The notes under the pieces: model-generated
Seen by the model: the letters and a program-made list of their open reading frames with translations, nothing else
Database searches by the model: none
What the model was told of the DNA's origin: nothing
Translations under genes and position numbers: made by a program
In this document: positions 54,927-63,588 of the stretch, in pieces
How the letters are laid out: each line of letters opens with the position of its first letter
Position numbering within the stretch: the first letter of the stretch is position 1
NCBI GenBank assembly: GCA_964390335.1
Contig: CAYMHU010000010.1
Location: 1-64,000, forward strand
Origin: Granulosicoccus sp964390335
Lineage (GTDB): Bacteria; Pseudomonadota; Gammaproteobacteria; Granulosicoccales; Granulosicoccaceae
Direction: 5' to 3'
Length of the DNA: 64,000 bases

Positions 54927-55715
54927 ATGAGTATTAGCATTAAAACGGGAATGGCGACTGCGGCGCTGTTAGCTACAGGATTGGCCTTTGCTCAAACTCC
55001 CGAGGAGCGAGGCTTAGAGATCGCCCAGCAAGTAAGCGATCAAAACGATGGTTTCGTGGATTCAACAGCCACCATGACCATGACGCTCATCAACCGCTCA
55101 GGAAAGAAAAGCGTGCGTCAAATACGATCGCTTACGCTTGAAACACCGGGTGATGGCGACAAAAGCATGTCTATTTTTGACACACCAAAAGATGTTAAGG
55201 GTACAGCGAGCTTAACGTATTCTCACGCAGTTGAAGCCGATGAACAATGGCTATACCTGCCCGCGCTGAAACGCGTAAAGCGAATTTCATCGAAAAATAA
55301 ATCCGGACCGTTCATGGGCAGTGAGTTTGCGTTTGAAGATATCAGTTCACAGGAAGTAGAGAAATACACCTACAAGTATTTGGGTGAAGAAGAAATCAAT
55401 GGTATTGCAGCGCATAAAATTGAGAGTTATCCAGCGTATAAGCACTCTGGCTACACACGTTTAATCAACTGGATAGACAAAGAACGTCTGGTCAGTCTTA
55501 AAACTGAATTTTATGATCGCAAGAATTCGTTACTAAAAACGTTACAGGCCAGCGACTATCAGCTTTATAAAGACAAATTCTGGCGACCCGGCAAACTTGA
55601 AATGATCAACGAGCAAACCCGCAAACAAACTTTGTTGGAGTTCAGCGATTATAAATTCAGCACCGGATTATCAGACAAAGATTTTCGCTCAAACGCGCTT
55701 AAAAACATTCGCTGA
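54927..55715 (+). CDS. Outer-membrane lipoprotein-sorting (LolA-like) periplasmic protein
   Basis: 262 residues. The signal peptide ends at LAFA-QT and TTAGGAGAA lies upstream. The mature protein is rich in beta strands with TMTMTLINRSGKKSVRQIRS, WLYLPALKRVKRIS and SGPFMGSEFAFEDISSQEVE, typical of the LolA-like domain found beside MMPL exporters. It probably carries the exported lipid or hydrophobic compound across the periplasm. Operon with the exporter (26-base gap) and the barrel gene (11 bases). Confidence 0.88.
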   Translation: MSISIKTGMATAALLATGLAFAQTPEERGLEIAQQVSDQNDGFVDSTATMTMTLINRSGKKSVRQIRSLTLETPGDGDKSMSIFDTPKDVKGTASLTYSHAVEADEQWLYLPALKRVKRISSKNKSGPFMGSEFAFEDISSQEVEKYTYKYLGEEEINGIAAHKIESYPAYKHSGYTRLINWIDKERLVSLKTEFYDRKNSLLKTLQASDYQLYKDKFWRPGKLEMINEQTRKQTLLEFSDYKFSTGLSDKDFRSNALKNIR

Positions 55716-55726
55716 TTTTTAATGTC

Positions 55727-56911
55727 ATGATCGCAACTTACTTGAATCTTCGCAACGCTACTATTGCGTTATTGCTGACACCAGCCACAGCTGTCCAAGC
55801 TGAATGGGACACACGTGCAGAATTAAGCTTTCAAGCGCAAGCCTTTACTGACTCTGCGTTACATACCGCCGATCAATCTTTTAATGCATCGTTTGCGGGC
55901 TTTGCAGAGTTTTATCACCCGGTTGGAGTATCAGGTGATATAACGATCAGTCCGTTTTTCCGCGTTGACCAGCACGATGATCAGCGCACGCATTTCGATT
56001 TCCGTGAGTTTCTGTATCGGTACAGTGCTGATGATTGGGAGCTCAAAGCGGGTCTGGGCAAGGTGTTTTGGGGCGTTGCGGAATCAAGCAATGTGGTAGA
56101 CATTATCAATCAACGCGATGCCGTTGAAGGCCTAGATGCCGAAAATAAGCTTGGGCAACCCATGATAAATTTACTGCTGCTACGGGATTGGGGTGAAGTG
56201 AGTTTATTTGTGTTACCTGGATTCCGCGAACGTACTTTCGCTGGCAGCGATGGTCGTCCACGCGGTTTTTTTGCGCTTGATACTGACAATGTAACGTATG
56301 AATCTAAAGACGAGAATCAACACATCGATATAGCAGCCCGTGTTTCTAAATCGGTGGATGAATGGGATGTGGGTGTGCATGCGTTCCGCGGTACAGCTCG
56401 GGAACCGCAAATTAATTTCGAGACCTTCAGTCCGCACTATATCCAAATAACGCAATTTGGTGTGGACATTCAAGGAACCTTTGATAGCTGGCTGCTCAAG
56501 TCGGAAGCTGCGTATCAAATTGGAGACCAGATAGATAATCACATCAAAACAGTTACCGGTTTTGAATACAGTTTTTATGGCGTAGCACAAACCGATACCG
56601 ACTTAGGCATAGTTGCAGAATGGTTGTTCGATAGCCGAGGCCTTGAGGCCAACCAACCCTTCCAAAGCGACCTACTGCTCGGACTTCGAGTCGCGCTGAA
56701 TGATGAACAATCCAGCGAAGCGTTAATAAGCGGACTCTTTGATATGGATGGTGGCGCAACTATTTTTGCAGTGCAGACAAGCCGTCGCATTGGGGAATCT
56801 TTCGTGATCTCCGCTGAAGCGACAATCTGGAGTGACGTCAACGATGACCCGGCTTTTGCGCAATTTGGCCAAGAAGACCACTTGCAGCTTGAATTAAGCT
56901 ATTTCTACTGA
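55727..56911 (+). CDS. Outer-membrane beta-barrel protein, DUF1302-like
   Basis: 394 residues. The signal peptide ends at AVQA-EW. The mature sequence alternates polar and hydrophobic residues in barrel style, with DFREFLYRYSADDWELKAGLGKVFWG as a typical strand-turn-strand, and ends in LELSYFY, an aromatic C-terminus as used by the BAM complex. Third gene of the exporter operon, so it is the likely outer-membrane partner of the RND protein. Family assignment is tentative. Confidence 0.78.
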   Translation: MIATYLNLRNATIALLLTPATAVQAEWDTRAELSFQAQAFTDSALHTADQSFNASFAGFAEFYHPVGVSGDITISPFFRVDQHDDQRTHFDFREFLYRYSADDWELKAGLGKVFWGVAESSNVVDIINQRDAVEGLDAENKLGQPMINLLLLRDWGEVSLFVLPGFRERTFAGSDGRPRGFFALDTDNVTYESKDENQHIDIAARVSKSVDEWDVGVHAFRGTAREPQINFETFSPHYIQITQFGVDIQGTFDSWLLKSEAAYQIGDQIDNHIKTVTGFEYSFYGVAQTDTDLGIVAEWLFDSRGLEANQPFQSDLLLGLRVALNDEQSSEALISGLFDMDGGATIFAVQTSRRIGESFVISAEATIWSDVNDDPAFAQFGQEDHLQLELSYFY

Positions 56912-56930
56912 GTTTTTACGATACTGTGTA

Positions 56931-57305
56931 CTACTCCGAATCTTTTGACATTGCAGAAATTTTCACCTCATGTTCTGCAATTGTTTTTTGAAGTTTTAGT
57001 AGCTCGCTGTGAACTGACATAAGCTGCGCTCGCACATCATCAAAATAGCAACTGATGAAATGCTCTACTTCGTTCATAACGTGCTTTTTTTCTAGATCAG
57101 ACAAGCCGGAAACTGTGTCCAGATTAATTTCAGAGCGTGATGGTGATGGCGGACCTGGGAACTTGCGTGCAGTTTCACGCGCTAATTCGGCCCACCGTTC
57201 TGCTACAAGCGGGTCCGGGTGCTCGCGGATAATTTGAGTGATCCATTGCTCTAACAGTCGAGACTGAGATTCTGCGCCAGTTCTCAGATGATGAATATTG
57301 CTCAT
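56931..57305 (-). CDS. Small coiled-coil protein, unknown function
   Basis: 124 residues. Starts at ATG 57305 with AAGGA upstream. N-terminal helices (LLEQWITQIIREHPDPLVAE) are followed by a Pro/Ser stretch and a C-terminal coiled coil (AQLMSVHSELLKLQKTIAEH). No signal peptide or named family. It is convergent with the exporter operon and divergent from the xylanase gene. Codon use looks ordinary, which supports a real gene. Confidence 0.7.
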   Translation of the reverse strand: MSNIHHLRTGAESQSRLLEQWITQIIREHPDPLVAERWAELARETARKFPGPPSPSRSEINLDTVSGLSDLEKKHVMNEVEHFISCYFDDVRAQLMSVHSELLKLQKTIAEHEVKISAMSKDSE

Positions 57306-57521
57306 ACCATGCCGTCCTTCTGTGAGCAGGCTTAAGAATTACTCAGCCTGTTTGACCCATAATAATGATGTCAGAGTGTTGACGAAATGTGCCGGTTCAC
57401 AAACTGGCGATAAATTGTGGCGAAGTATGGTCAGCTGCTTACGCTGCAGATTTACAATTTATGCAACTAAACGAACACCTAGTTACACTAAACTCATGTA
57501 ATCAGGATTGCATATCGGTGT

Positions 57522-59863
57522 ATGGAACAAACAGTAATGCAAAACAGAAAAACTAACGATCAACACAGCCGTGACAATTTTTTTGACAACCGTGCACATG
57601 CCAACACATTAGTCAAAAAGCTGCTGTGTGTCATTTCCGTTGCGAGCTTAGTAACGCTCAGCGCCTGCAGTGGTAGCTCAGGTAATGCTGGACCAAGTAC
57701 CAACGCAGGTAATACTGGGAACAACGCAAATACAACGGTCGGTACTCAGAACGATAACAATAATCAGAATACCACTGACGGAAATGTCGGAAATGATAAT
57801 TCCGACACAAGCGGTTCTGACAATAACAACGACACCAATNNNNNNNNNNNNNNNNNNNNNNNNNNNNNNNNNNNNNNNNNNNNNNNNNNNNNNNNNNNNN
57901 NNNNNNNNNNNNNNNNNNNNNNNNNNNNNNNNNNNNNNNTGTCGGAAATGATAATTCCGACACAAGCGGTTCTGACAATAACAACGACACCAATAACAAC
58001 GACACCAATGACAACACAAACAACAACACGAGTGACATCACCAGCGACAATGGCCAAACCAGAACACTGCCAGCAATCAATTTCGTAACAGAACTAAGCC
58101 CGTTACCACAGCCACCCTTAACTCCGGCTCCCAGTGCACAGGATGAACCAGTGCCTGTTAGTGGTCCCGTGAGCACTGTAACCGAATATTTTCTGGTGCA
58201 GAATCCCGGGCCACGCTTACCTGATGATACGTCTGGCAAGATTACCGAGGCAGAATTTGCCGCCGGCCCATTACCGGCTGTGATTACAACTCCGGAACAA
58301 GTTGACCCCACGTTAAACCGCGCACCCTATTTTGTCGATCTAAACGATCAAACCGTGTTCGCGGGTGACATGATGGAGTTAGTATTACAACCGCTAGACC
58401 CTGATGGCGATATTCCAGGTATGTACCCGGAATCACTTCCGGAGGGTTCGCAATACATAGACAACTTAAACGGCACTCGCACCCTGAAGTGGCGGCCATT
58501 AGAACCTGATGTGGGTATCAGAGAGTTTGTTATCGTTGCAGTAGACCCTGTAGAACCGCAATACCGTACGCGCCGCGTGGTCCGTATAAAAGTCTTGATG
58601 CCCGCAGACCCTTCTACTATTGTGAATCTGGCTCCCGGTATCAATGCGGTTCGCAGACATACAGTCAGAGTCAACGATCCGGTTGTTGTTCAAATAAAGG
58701 GCACCGACCCCAACGGAACCATACCAAGACTTGAAGTATTGAACCAACCCGCAGGTGCTACGTTCATTCCACACCCTATAGAACCTGAATTCAGCATTCT
58801 TCGTTTCGTACCACGGCAAACAGGTTTAATCACATTGCAAGTCAGAGCCTACGATGCTCTCAACGAAAACAGCACCACACAAATCTCTATTGAAATAGAC
58901 GTTCGAGACCCAAGCGATTTTATACGATCAGGCACCCCGCTTAGAGACTTAGCAACACCGCGTGGTTTCCGAATGGGCTATGCATCGTTAAAAGACTTCT
59001 ACTACCGGCCCGACGGTAAGTTGTATGCTGACACTGCTGCGCAGGAATTTAACTTTGTTAGTTCAGAGAATTCATTGAAATGGAGTTTCGTTAATCCCTT
59101 ACCCGGTCGTTACCGCTGGGCATCAGCCGATAACCTGGTCACGTTCGCCAGAACCAAAGGCATGGAGGTTCATGGTCATACCTTGGTTTGGCACAGACAA
59201 CTGCCCGACTGGATTAAAAATTCCGACCTCGATTCGCGTGAGACGCATATGCGCGAGTACATTGATCGGGTACTAGATCGTTATGCGGATCGCATACCCA
59301 TTTGGGATGTGGTCAACGAAGCGTTTGAAGACGACGGAACTTATCGTAACAGCACGTGGTTTCAAGCAATGGGACCAGACTACATTGATATCGCTTTTAG
59401 GCAGGCTCGCCAATCAGCACCCAATGCCAGGTTGCTTTATAACGACTACGACGTTTCTTGGGATGGACCAAAGTTCGATAGCATGTACTCCATGCTGCAA
59501 TCGCTGAAGGACAACGGCACACCCATTACTGGGGTTGGTTTTCAGATGCATGTGTTTGCGTCATTCGATCAGTACGATGAAGTTATCGCCAATTTCCAGA
59601 AGGTCGCTGACCTGGATCTAGATATTTATATTACCGAGCTTGACGTGTCTATTACCGATGGTGCAACCGAGGCGCAACAAGCCGAGGTGTACAAACGGAT
59701 TATGGACATCTGCTTAGACCAAGCGCGATGCAAAGGCTTTCAAATCTGGGGCTTTACGGATATGTATTCATGGCGACGCGAATACAATCCCTTAATACTC
59801 GACGAAGCGTATCAGCCCAAGCCGGCTTACTGGGCATTGCAGCAACGACTGACTGAAAACTAG
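57522..59863 (+). CDS. GH10 endo-1,4-beta-xylanase lipoprotein, interrupted by an assembly gap
   Basis: Surface lipoprotein (lipobox LSAC near residue 46) with an Asn/Asp/Thr linker, two Ig-like beta modules (58316-58600 and 58630-58910) and a C-terminal GH10 barrel (from about 58960). Catalytic acid/base Glu is in WDVVNEAF (codon 59318-59320); nucleophile Glu is in YITELDVS (codon 59636-59638); WHRQLPDW and GFTDMYSW are also diagnostic. The 100-N gap at 57840-57939 breaks the frame on paper, but each side reads open in the same repeat frame if the true gap is 2 mod 3, so I treat it as one gene. Cleaves xylan; belongs with the CBM and Kelch surface proteins. A second Met at 57537 is a possible start. 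Confidence 0.9.
57785..57994 (+). repeat. 54-bp tandem repeat spanning an N gap in the xylanase linker
   Basis: The same 55 bases occur at 57785-57839 and 57940-57994, on either side of 100 N. The period is 54 bp, encoding NVGNDNSDTSGSDNNNDT, with an inner 15-bp repeat (57980-57994 and 57995-58009). The gap is almost certainly collapsed repeat copies of unknown number. Confidence 0.92.
57840..57939. other. Assembly gap of 100 N
   Basis: Exactly 100 N, a placeholder of unknown true length inside the repeat of the xylanase linker. It produces an apparent frameshift that is probably not real. Confidence 0.97.
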
Positions 59864-60055
59864 TTATTCGTTTTCGTGTTGCGCGTTGACTTGCACGTCA
59901 TAGTGCTCGTCAACGCTAACGCTGAACGATATTGGCCTGCAACAGACCACACAATCTTCGATGTAATGTTGAAAATCGACAGAGCAATCGACGGTTATAT
60001 CGGTAGCATCACCACAATACGGGCACATCACCGATACCGGCTTGAGCAAATCCAC
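59864..60055 (-). CDS. CPXCG-motif cysteine-rich protein
   Basis: 63 residues from a GTG at 60055, 12 bases past the dsbB stop and preceded by AGGTG; the open frame continues to 60142 inside dsbB but the extension is unlike the family. Two cysteine pairs are visible: MCPYCGDATDITVDCSV and YIEDCVVCCRPISF, the layout of small zinc-ribbon proteins common in Gammaproteobacteria. Function unknown. Its stop abuts the xylanase stop (59863/59864) with no spacer. Confidence 0.75.
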   Translation of the reverse strand: MDLLKPVSVMCPYCGDATDITVDCSVDFQHYIEDCVVCCRPISFSVSVDEHYDVQVNAQHENE

Positions 60056-60066
60056 AGCAACTACAC

Positions 60067-60597
60067 CTAGCTGCTTTTTGAACGCGAAAACAGGATTTTT
60101 AATCCGATTAATGTGAACAGCACAAACCAAGCTAGCGACCACTCTGCAATGCTAAGGCCCAGAAACCGCCAATGTACTTCTGCGCAGTTGCCATCACCCA
60201 TAAACAGCAGCTGCAAGGTTTGCGTGAATGGCATGGTTTCAAGCCAATACTCCAAGCCCGGACCGCAAGCCGGCACTTGATCGGGCGGCAAGTGTTGTAG
60301 CCAAACTTGACGACCCGCAGTAACCACCCCGCCAATAGCCGCAAGCGTTGCGAATGCAGCTAATAGTCGCTGCAAACCAGTCTTCGCATAAGTAAAGAAC
60401 CCTATAAACGCGGCTATACCGAATAAGTAATAGAAAAAGCGCTGCGTCATACATAAGGGACAGGGGTCAAGATACTCAACGTATTGCAGGTAGTAGCCAT
60501 ATCCCAACAGACAGGCAATGCTAATGAATGATCCCAACCACAACCAACGATTGCTGGAACCAGTTGTTGTTTGAGTCGTTTGGTCTGAGTTGTTCAT
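60067..60597 (-). CDS. dsbB: Disulfide bond formation protein B (DsbB)
   Basis: 176 residues with four membrane helices. Re-oxidises DsbA in the inner membrane and passes electrons to quinone. The first periplasmic pair is CPLCM in YLDPCPLCMTQRFFYY; the second loop has two Cys (PACGPGLEY and DGNCAEVHW). Conserved Arg follows the first pair. Start at 60597 (MNNSD) or 60606 are both possible; GGAGG lies further upstream. Confidence 0.93.
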   Translation of the reverse strand: MNNSDQTTQTTTGSSNRWLWLGSFISIACLLGYGYYLQYVEYLDPCPLCMTQRFFYYLFGIAAFIGFFTYAKTGLQRLLAAFATLAAIGGVVTAGRQVWLQHLPPDQVPACGPGLEYWLETMPFTQTLQLLFMGDGNCAEVHWRFLGLSIAEWSLAWFVLFTLIGLKILFSRSKSS

Positions 60598-60652
60598 ACA
60601 GTACATGTTCTACATTGACACCTCCCGATTTTAGACCATCCAAGCTCACCGA

Positions 60653-60718
60653 GCGGTATTAATACCTGTTTTGTTTATTACAAGCCCGCATTCGAACTTT
60701 CCGCGGGATTAATACCGG
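60653..60718. repeat. Direct repeat of a 16-bp element, 50 bp apart
   Basis: GCGGTATTAATACCTG (60653-60668) and GCGGGATTAATACCGG (60703-60718) match at 14 of 16 positions, exactly 50 bases apart, about five helical turns. The core GGTATTAATACC is a perfect palindrome in the first copy. They lie in the 215-base space between dsbB and the calcium-repeat lipoprotein gene, where a divergent promoter is expected. They look like paired operators. Confidence 0.55.
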
Positions 60719-60750
60719 ATTTCGCAGGTGGAATTGTCACCATAACTGCA

Positions 60751-60800
60751 AGCCAGAAAGTCAGAATTAACACACAACAAAACACAACCACTTTCTGGCT
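60751..60800 (+). promoter_or_regulatory. Inverted repeat in the leader of the TSP3/CBM9 lipoprotein gene
   Basis: AGCCAGAAAGT (60751-60761) and ACTTTCTGGCT (60790-60800) are perfect 11-bp arms separated by 28 bases and end 30 bases before the start codon. The RNA could fold into a long stem-loop affecting translation or decay; a protein-binding role is also possible. Confidence 0.45.
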
Positions 60801-60830
60801 CGCGTTGAACAGACAACTAGGATGGACAAG

Positions 60831-62510
60831 ATGATGAAGAAACCGCATTTCCGCAAAAGCAAAATTGGACTGGCCATACTGGCCACCGTATCGCTCCTAT
60901 CAGCATGTGGTGGTGGCACCGGCACTACCACCGATACACAAGGCACGGTCAGAACTTCTGAAGACCAAGCTGCACCTCCCAGCTCAATGCTGGCGTTGTC
61001 GGTGTATCTCCCAACTCGCGTAATGAATCTCGGCATCCCAGTCGATGTTGTTGCAACCATCGCTGGTGAAACTCGTACACTGAATAAAAATGGCGACGTG
61101 TATACGCTGGACGTTGGTTTGCCGTTATTCAGAGAATACGCATTGTTTCTTGCCGCTCAACGGGCCGATGATGGCCTGTTGCTGGCCCATGCAACAACGC
61201 AAGTGAGCACAGATGCTAACGATGTGCCGTTGGCGGTACCCAAACAGCTGTTCAGCACCGATATCGATGATGACAGCGATGGATTTGACAACATTTCAGA
61301 AATTGAACGTGGTTCTGAACCAACTCAACAAAGTGAAGATTTCGATGGCGATGGTTTGGCCAATGAAAATGACAGTGATGATGACAACGATGGTATTCCG
61401 GATGCTTACGATGCATTCCCATTAGATGCGAACGAGACGGTAGATACTGACGGCGATGGCATTGGCGACAACCGCGACCGCGACGATGATAATGACTCCA
61501 TATTAGATGTCGACGATAAGTTTCCATTAGACGCCAACGAAAGTCTCGACCTTGACTTGGATGGTCTAGGTAATGGCGTTGATCTGGATGATGATGGCGA
61601 CGGCACAATTGATTTAGCCGACCCGCAGCCTTCAAACCCTAATATTACGGGTAACGAAGATTCAGACGGTGATGGCGTACGAGATCTTGAAGACAGCTTC
61701 CCTTACGATGCGAACGAGCACAACGATGCAGACGGTGACGGCATTGGAGACAACGCTGACCTTGATGATGATAATAACGGTGTGCCGGATAATCAGGACA
61801 ACTCGATTGTTGGCATTCCCTTTTCTAACCGGGTACCCACCATTGATGGCGCGTATGGCTGGTGGGAATGGAGCGATGCAGCACGTACCGATAACAAAGG
61901 TAACTACCTATCAATTAATCACCTAATGATTGATGAAAAAGGTGTATTCGAAGACGGCGCTGGTACCAGTGGTTACTACAGCTATTACCAAGATAATTAC
62001 TGGCGTGCAAAGCACGATGGAACGAACTTATATGTACTGATTGTTGTGCGCAACGAGCCATTTTTTGAACACTTCAGTGATTCAACCGACATCTGGCACG
62101 ATGACACGGTAGAACTGTATTTTGATATTGGCAATGATAAAGCAAGCTCGTTTGGCAGTGATGACTTTCAACGACTGTTTCGTTACGACCATGATGCCAG
62201 CGACAACGTGCTGGACGGTTTCCACGCAGCGACAGGAATGAGCACTCAGTATCGCTCTAGTCGTGCAATGGAAATGGCAAATCAAACCCATTCCATTTAT
62301 GAGATCTCCGTCAGCCTGTCTTCGATTGGATTGTCGCCTGAACAGCGTTTTGGTTTGGATGTGCAAATCAATGATGATGACGATGGTGGAGACCGAGATA
62401 GCAAATGGGCCTGGTTCGCACCGTCATATCAGGACAACAGCTGGAATGACCCAAGCTTGTTTGGCACGGCAGTGTTGGCCCCAATACGCAATACCAATAA
62501 CGCTGACTAA
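60831..62510 (+). CDS. Lipoprotein with thrombospondin type-3 calcium repeats and CBM9-like domain
   Basis: 559 residues. The signal peptide ends in the lipobox LSAC-GGG. A short N-terminal beta domain is followed by Asp-rich type-3 repeats (DGDGLANENDSDDDNDGIPD and related, about residues 142-323) that bind calcium. The C-terminal ~225 residues begin PTIDGAYGWWEWSDAART and contain DDTVELYFDIGN, the outline of family 9-like carbohydrate-binding modules (DOMON-like fold). Probably displayed at the cell surface for glycan binding. The ATG at 60831 is preferred (AGGA 8 bases upstream) over 60822. It ends before a strong terminator. Confidence 0.85.
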   Translation: MMKKPHFRKSKIGLAILATVSLLSACGGGTGTTTDTQGTVRTSEDQAAPPSSMLALSVYLPTRVMNLGIPVDVVATIAGETRTLNKNGDVYTLDVGLPLFREYALFLAAQRADDGLLLAHATTQVSTDANDVPLAVPKQLFSTDIDDDSDGFDNISEIERGSEPTQQSEDFDGDGLANENDSDDDNDGIPDAYDAFPLDANETVDTDGDGIGDNRDRDDDNDSILDVDDKFPLDANESLDLDLDGLGNGVDLDDDGDGTIDLADPQPSNPNITGNEDSDGDGVRDLEDSFPYDANEHNDADGDGIGDNADLDDDNNGVPDNQDNSIVGIPFSNRVPTIDGAYGWWEWSDAARTDNKGNYLSINHLMIDEKGVFEDGAGTSGYYSYYQDNYWRAKHDGTNLYVLIVVRNEPFFEHFSDSTDIWHDDTVELYFDIGNDKASSFGSDDFQRLFRYDHDASDNVLDGFHAATGMSTQYRSSRAMEMANQTHSIYEISVSLSSIGLSPEQRFGLDVQINDDDDGGDRDSKWAWFAPSYQDNSWNDPSLFGTAVLAPIRNTNNAD

Positions 62511-62527
62511 TCGATGTGAAGCCCTTC

Positions 62528-62556
62528 AGCCCCGCTCTTCTGCGGGGCTTTTTTTT
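62528..62556 (+). terminator. Intrinsic terminator after the TSP3/CBM9 lipoprotein gene
   Basis: AGCCCCGC, loop TCTTCT, GCGGGGCT, then eight T: a textbook rho-independent terminator 18 bases after the stop codon. Confidence 0.95.
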
Positions 62557-62590
62557 GCTAGACTTTTTCTTGCTAGATATGAACACGCGG

Positions 62591-62625
62591 AAAACCTGGG
62601 TTCACACGAGACATGTAAACCCAGG
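62591..62625 (-). terminator. Candidate terminator for the YidB-family gene (minus strand)
   Basis: On the minus strand CCTGGGTT (62625-62618) and AACCCAGG (62602-62595) form an 8-bp stem with a 15-base loop, followed directly by TTTT. It lies 25 bases after the stop of the YidB-family gene and faces the plus-strand terminator, so transcripts from both sides are ended here. Confidence 0.6.
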
Positions 62626-62649
62626 GGGTGTCTATAAAGATAAAACGGT

Positions 62650-63060
62650 TTATTTTTTTAGAAAACCTTTGGCCATATCCATTAAGCCATCAGCGCCACC
62701 GCCAGTGAGCGACTCCATAAGGTTACCGCCAGAACTCGCTTTATCAAGCAAACTAGGCAATACATCTTTTAACTGTGATGCGGCAGTATCCGTGTCTACA
62801 CCCAACTTGTTGGCCACATTAGACACACCTTCTTCACCGAAAACCGATTTGACCTGATCGGCAGATATTTCCTGATTATCGCCATCGCCCAAAAAAGACT
62901 CCAGCTGTTCACCCATACCACCGGCTTTCATTTTTTCCATGATGCCGCCCAAATCCAGGCCTTCACCACTGGTTAAACCAGACAGTGCTTCCATCATGCC
63001 GCCCGCTTGATCACCTAGTTTGTCACCAAGCAACTGCTGACCCATTTTAAGTAAGTCCAC
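62650..63060 (-). CDS. YidB-family (DUF937) protein
   Basis: 136 residues, Gly/Leu/Met-rich and helical: GGIMEKMKAGGMGEQLESFL, ISADQVKSVFGEEGVSNVAN and KLGVDTDTAASQLKDVLPSL match the YidB family block. No signal peptide. The GTG start at 63060 is supported by GAGGA with a 6-base spacer. Family function is unknown. A 10-bp triple repeat lies upstream. Confidence 0.85.
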   Translation of the reverse strand: MDLLKMGQQLLGDKLGDQAGGMMEALSGLTSGEGLDLGGIMEKMKAGGMGEQLESFLGDGDNQEISADQVKSVFGEEGVSNVANKLGVDTDTAASQLKDVLPSLLDKASSGGNLMESLTGGGADGLMDMAKGFLKK

Positions 63061-63130
63061 GCTATATCCTCATGTAATGGTTAGAAAACTGACCATTGCA
63101 TTGTGTGCTCTTGAGTCGGACTATTCAAGT

Positions 63131-63160
63131 TAAATCGAACTAAATCGAATTAAATCGAAC
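63131..63160. repeat. Three tandem 10-bp repeats
   Basis: TAAATCGAAC, TAAATCGAAT, TAAATCGAAC, head to tail, with a 10-bp period close to one DNA turn. They lie 70 bases upstream of the YidB-family start, and 3' of the unknown gene, so they are in the YidB promoter region. Confidence 0.85.
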
Positions 63161-63163
63161 TGA

Positions 63164-63514
63164 CTAATGCAGGAGGAAGTAATCCACGAAATAACGACCG
63201 CCTTTTAACGCGATTGTTTGCACAGCCATGACTTGGCCGGCCGTTTGGGAAAAATGTTGATTCCAGACTAGCGTGAACGATTTTTCTTTGCGAAAAATAG
63301 AAACCAACTCACGCTGACCTGGCTCACCCCACAGACCTTCGTAGTTATCGCAGGCTTGTAAGAACGATTCTGGGCTGCCTGTACTTTTTAGCTGTACAGA
63401 GAAATGGCAGGTGTGCAGGGCAAAATCGCGGCGAGCCAATCCACGCATGATGTCGTCCATCATAGGATTGGCCACTTTAAGGATGTCGTCGTCTTGTAAT
63501 TCTAGGCAGCTCAT
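63164..63514 (-). CDS. Conserved-looking small protein, unknown function
   Basis: 116 residues, no signal peptide or membrane helix. It reads as an alpha+beta domain of SnoaL/cystatin-like size (DIMRGLARRDFALHTCHFSV, then FSQTAGQVMAVQTIALKGGR and YFVDYFLLH), where the last strands look like a curved sheet. AGGTG lies just before the ATG. No family recognised. Confidence 0.65.
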   Translation of the reverse strand: MSCLELQDDDILKVANPMMDDIMRGLARRDFALHTCHFSVQLKSTGSPESFLQACDNYEGLWGEPGQRELVSIFRKEKSFTLVWNQHFSQTAGQVMAVQTIALKGGRYFVDYFLLH

Positions 63515-63588
63515 GGCACCTGATTTTACAACGACTCGCCGTGTTTGAGTAGTCTTGACGCAGATTGCGTCAGACTAGCGAGAATTGA

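Noticed and set aside
57522..58088. Separate short lipoprotein followed by a separate xylanase gene
   Set aside because: The break is caused by the arbitrary 100-N length; the repeat frame continues into the xylanase frame.
57658..58311. Minus-strand frame with alternating Val/Leu/Ser through the xylanase linker
   Set aside because: It is the reverse reading of a low-complexity repeat and crosses the N gap.
61252..61635. His/Arg-rich minus-strand frame across the Asp-rich repeats
   Set aside because: Complement of GAT/GAC-rich repeat codons; not a real protein.
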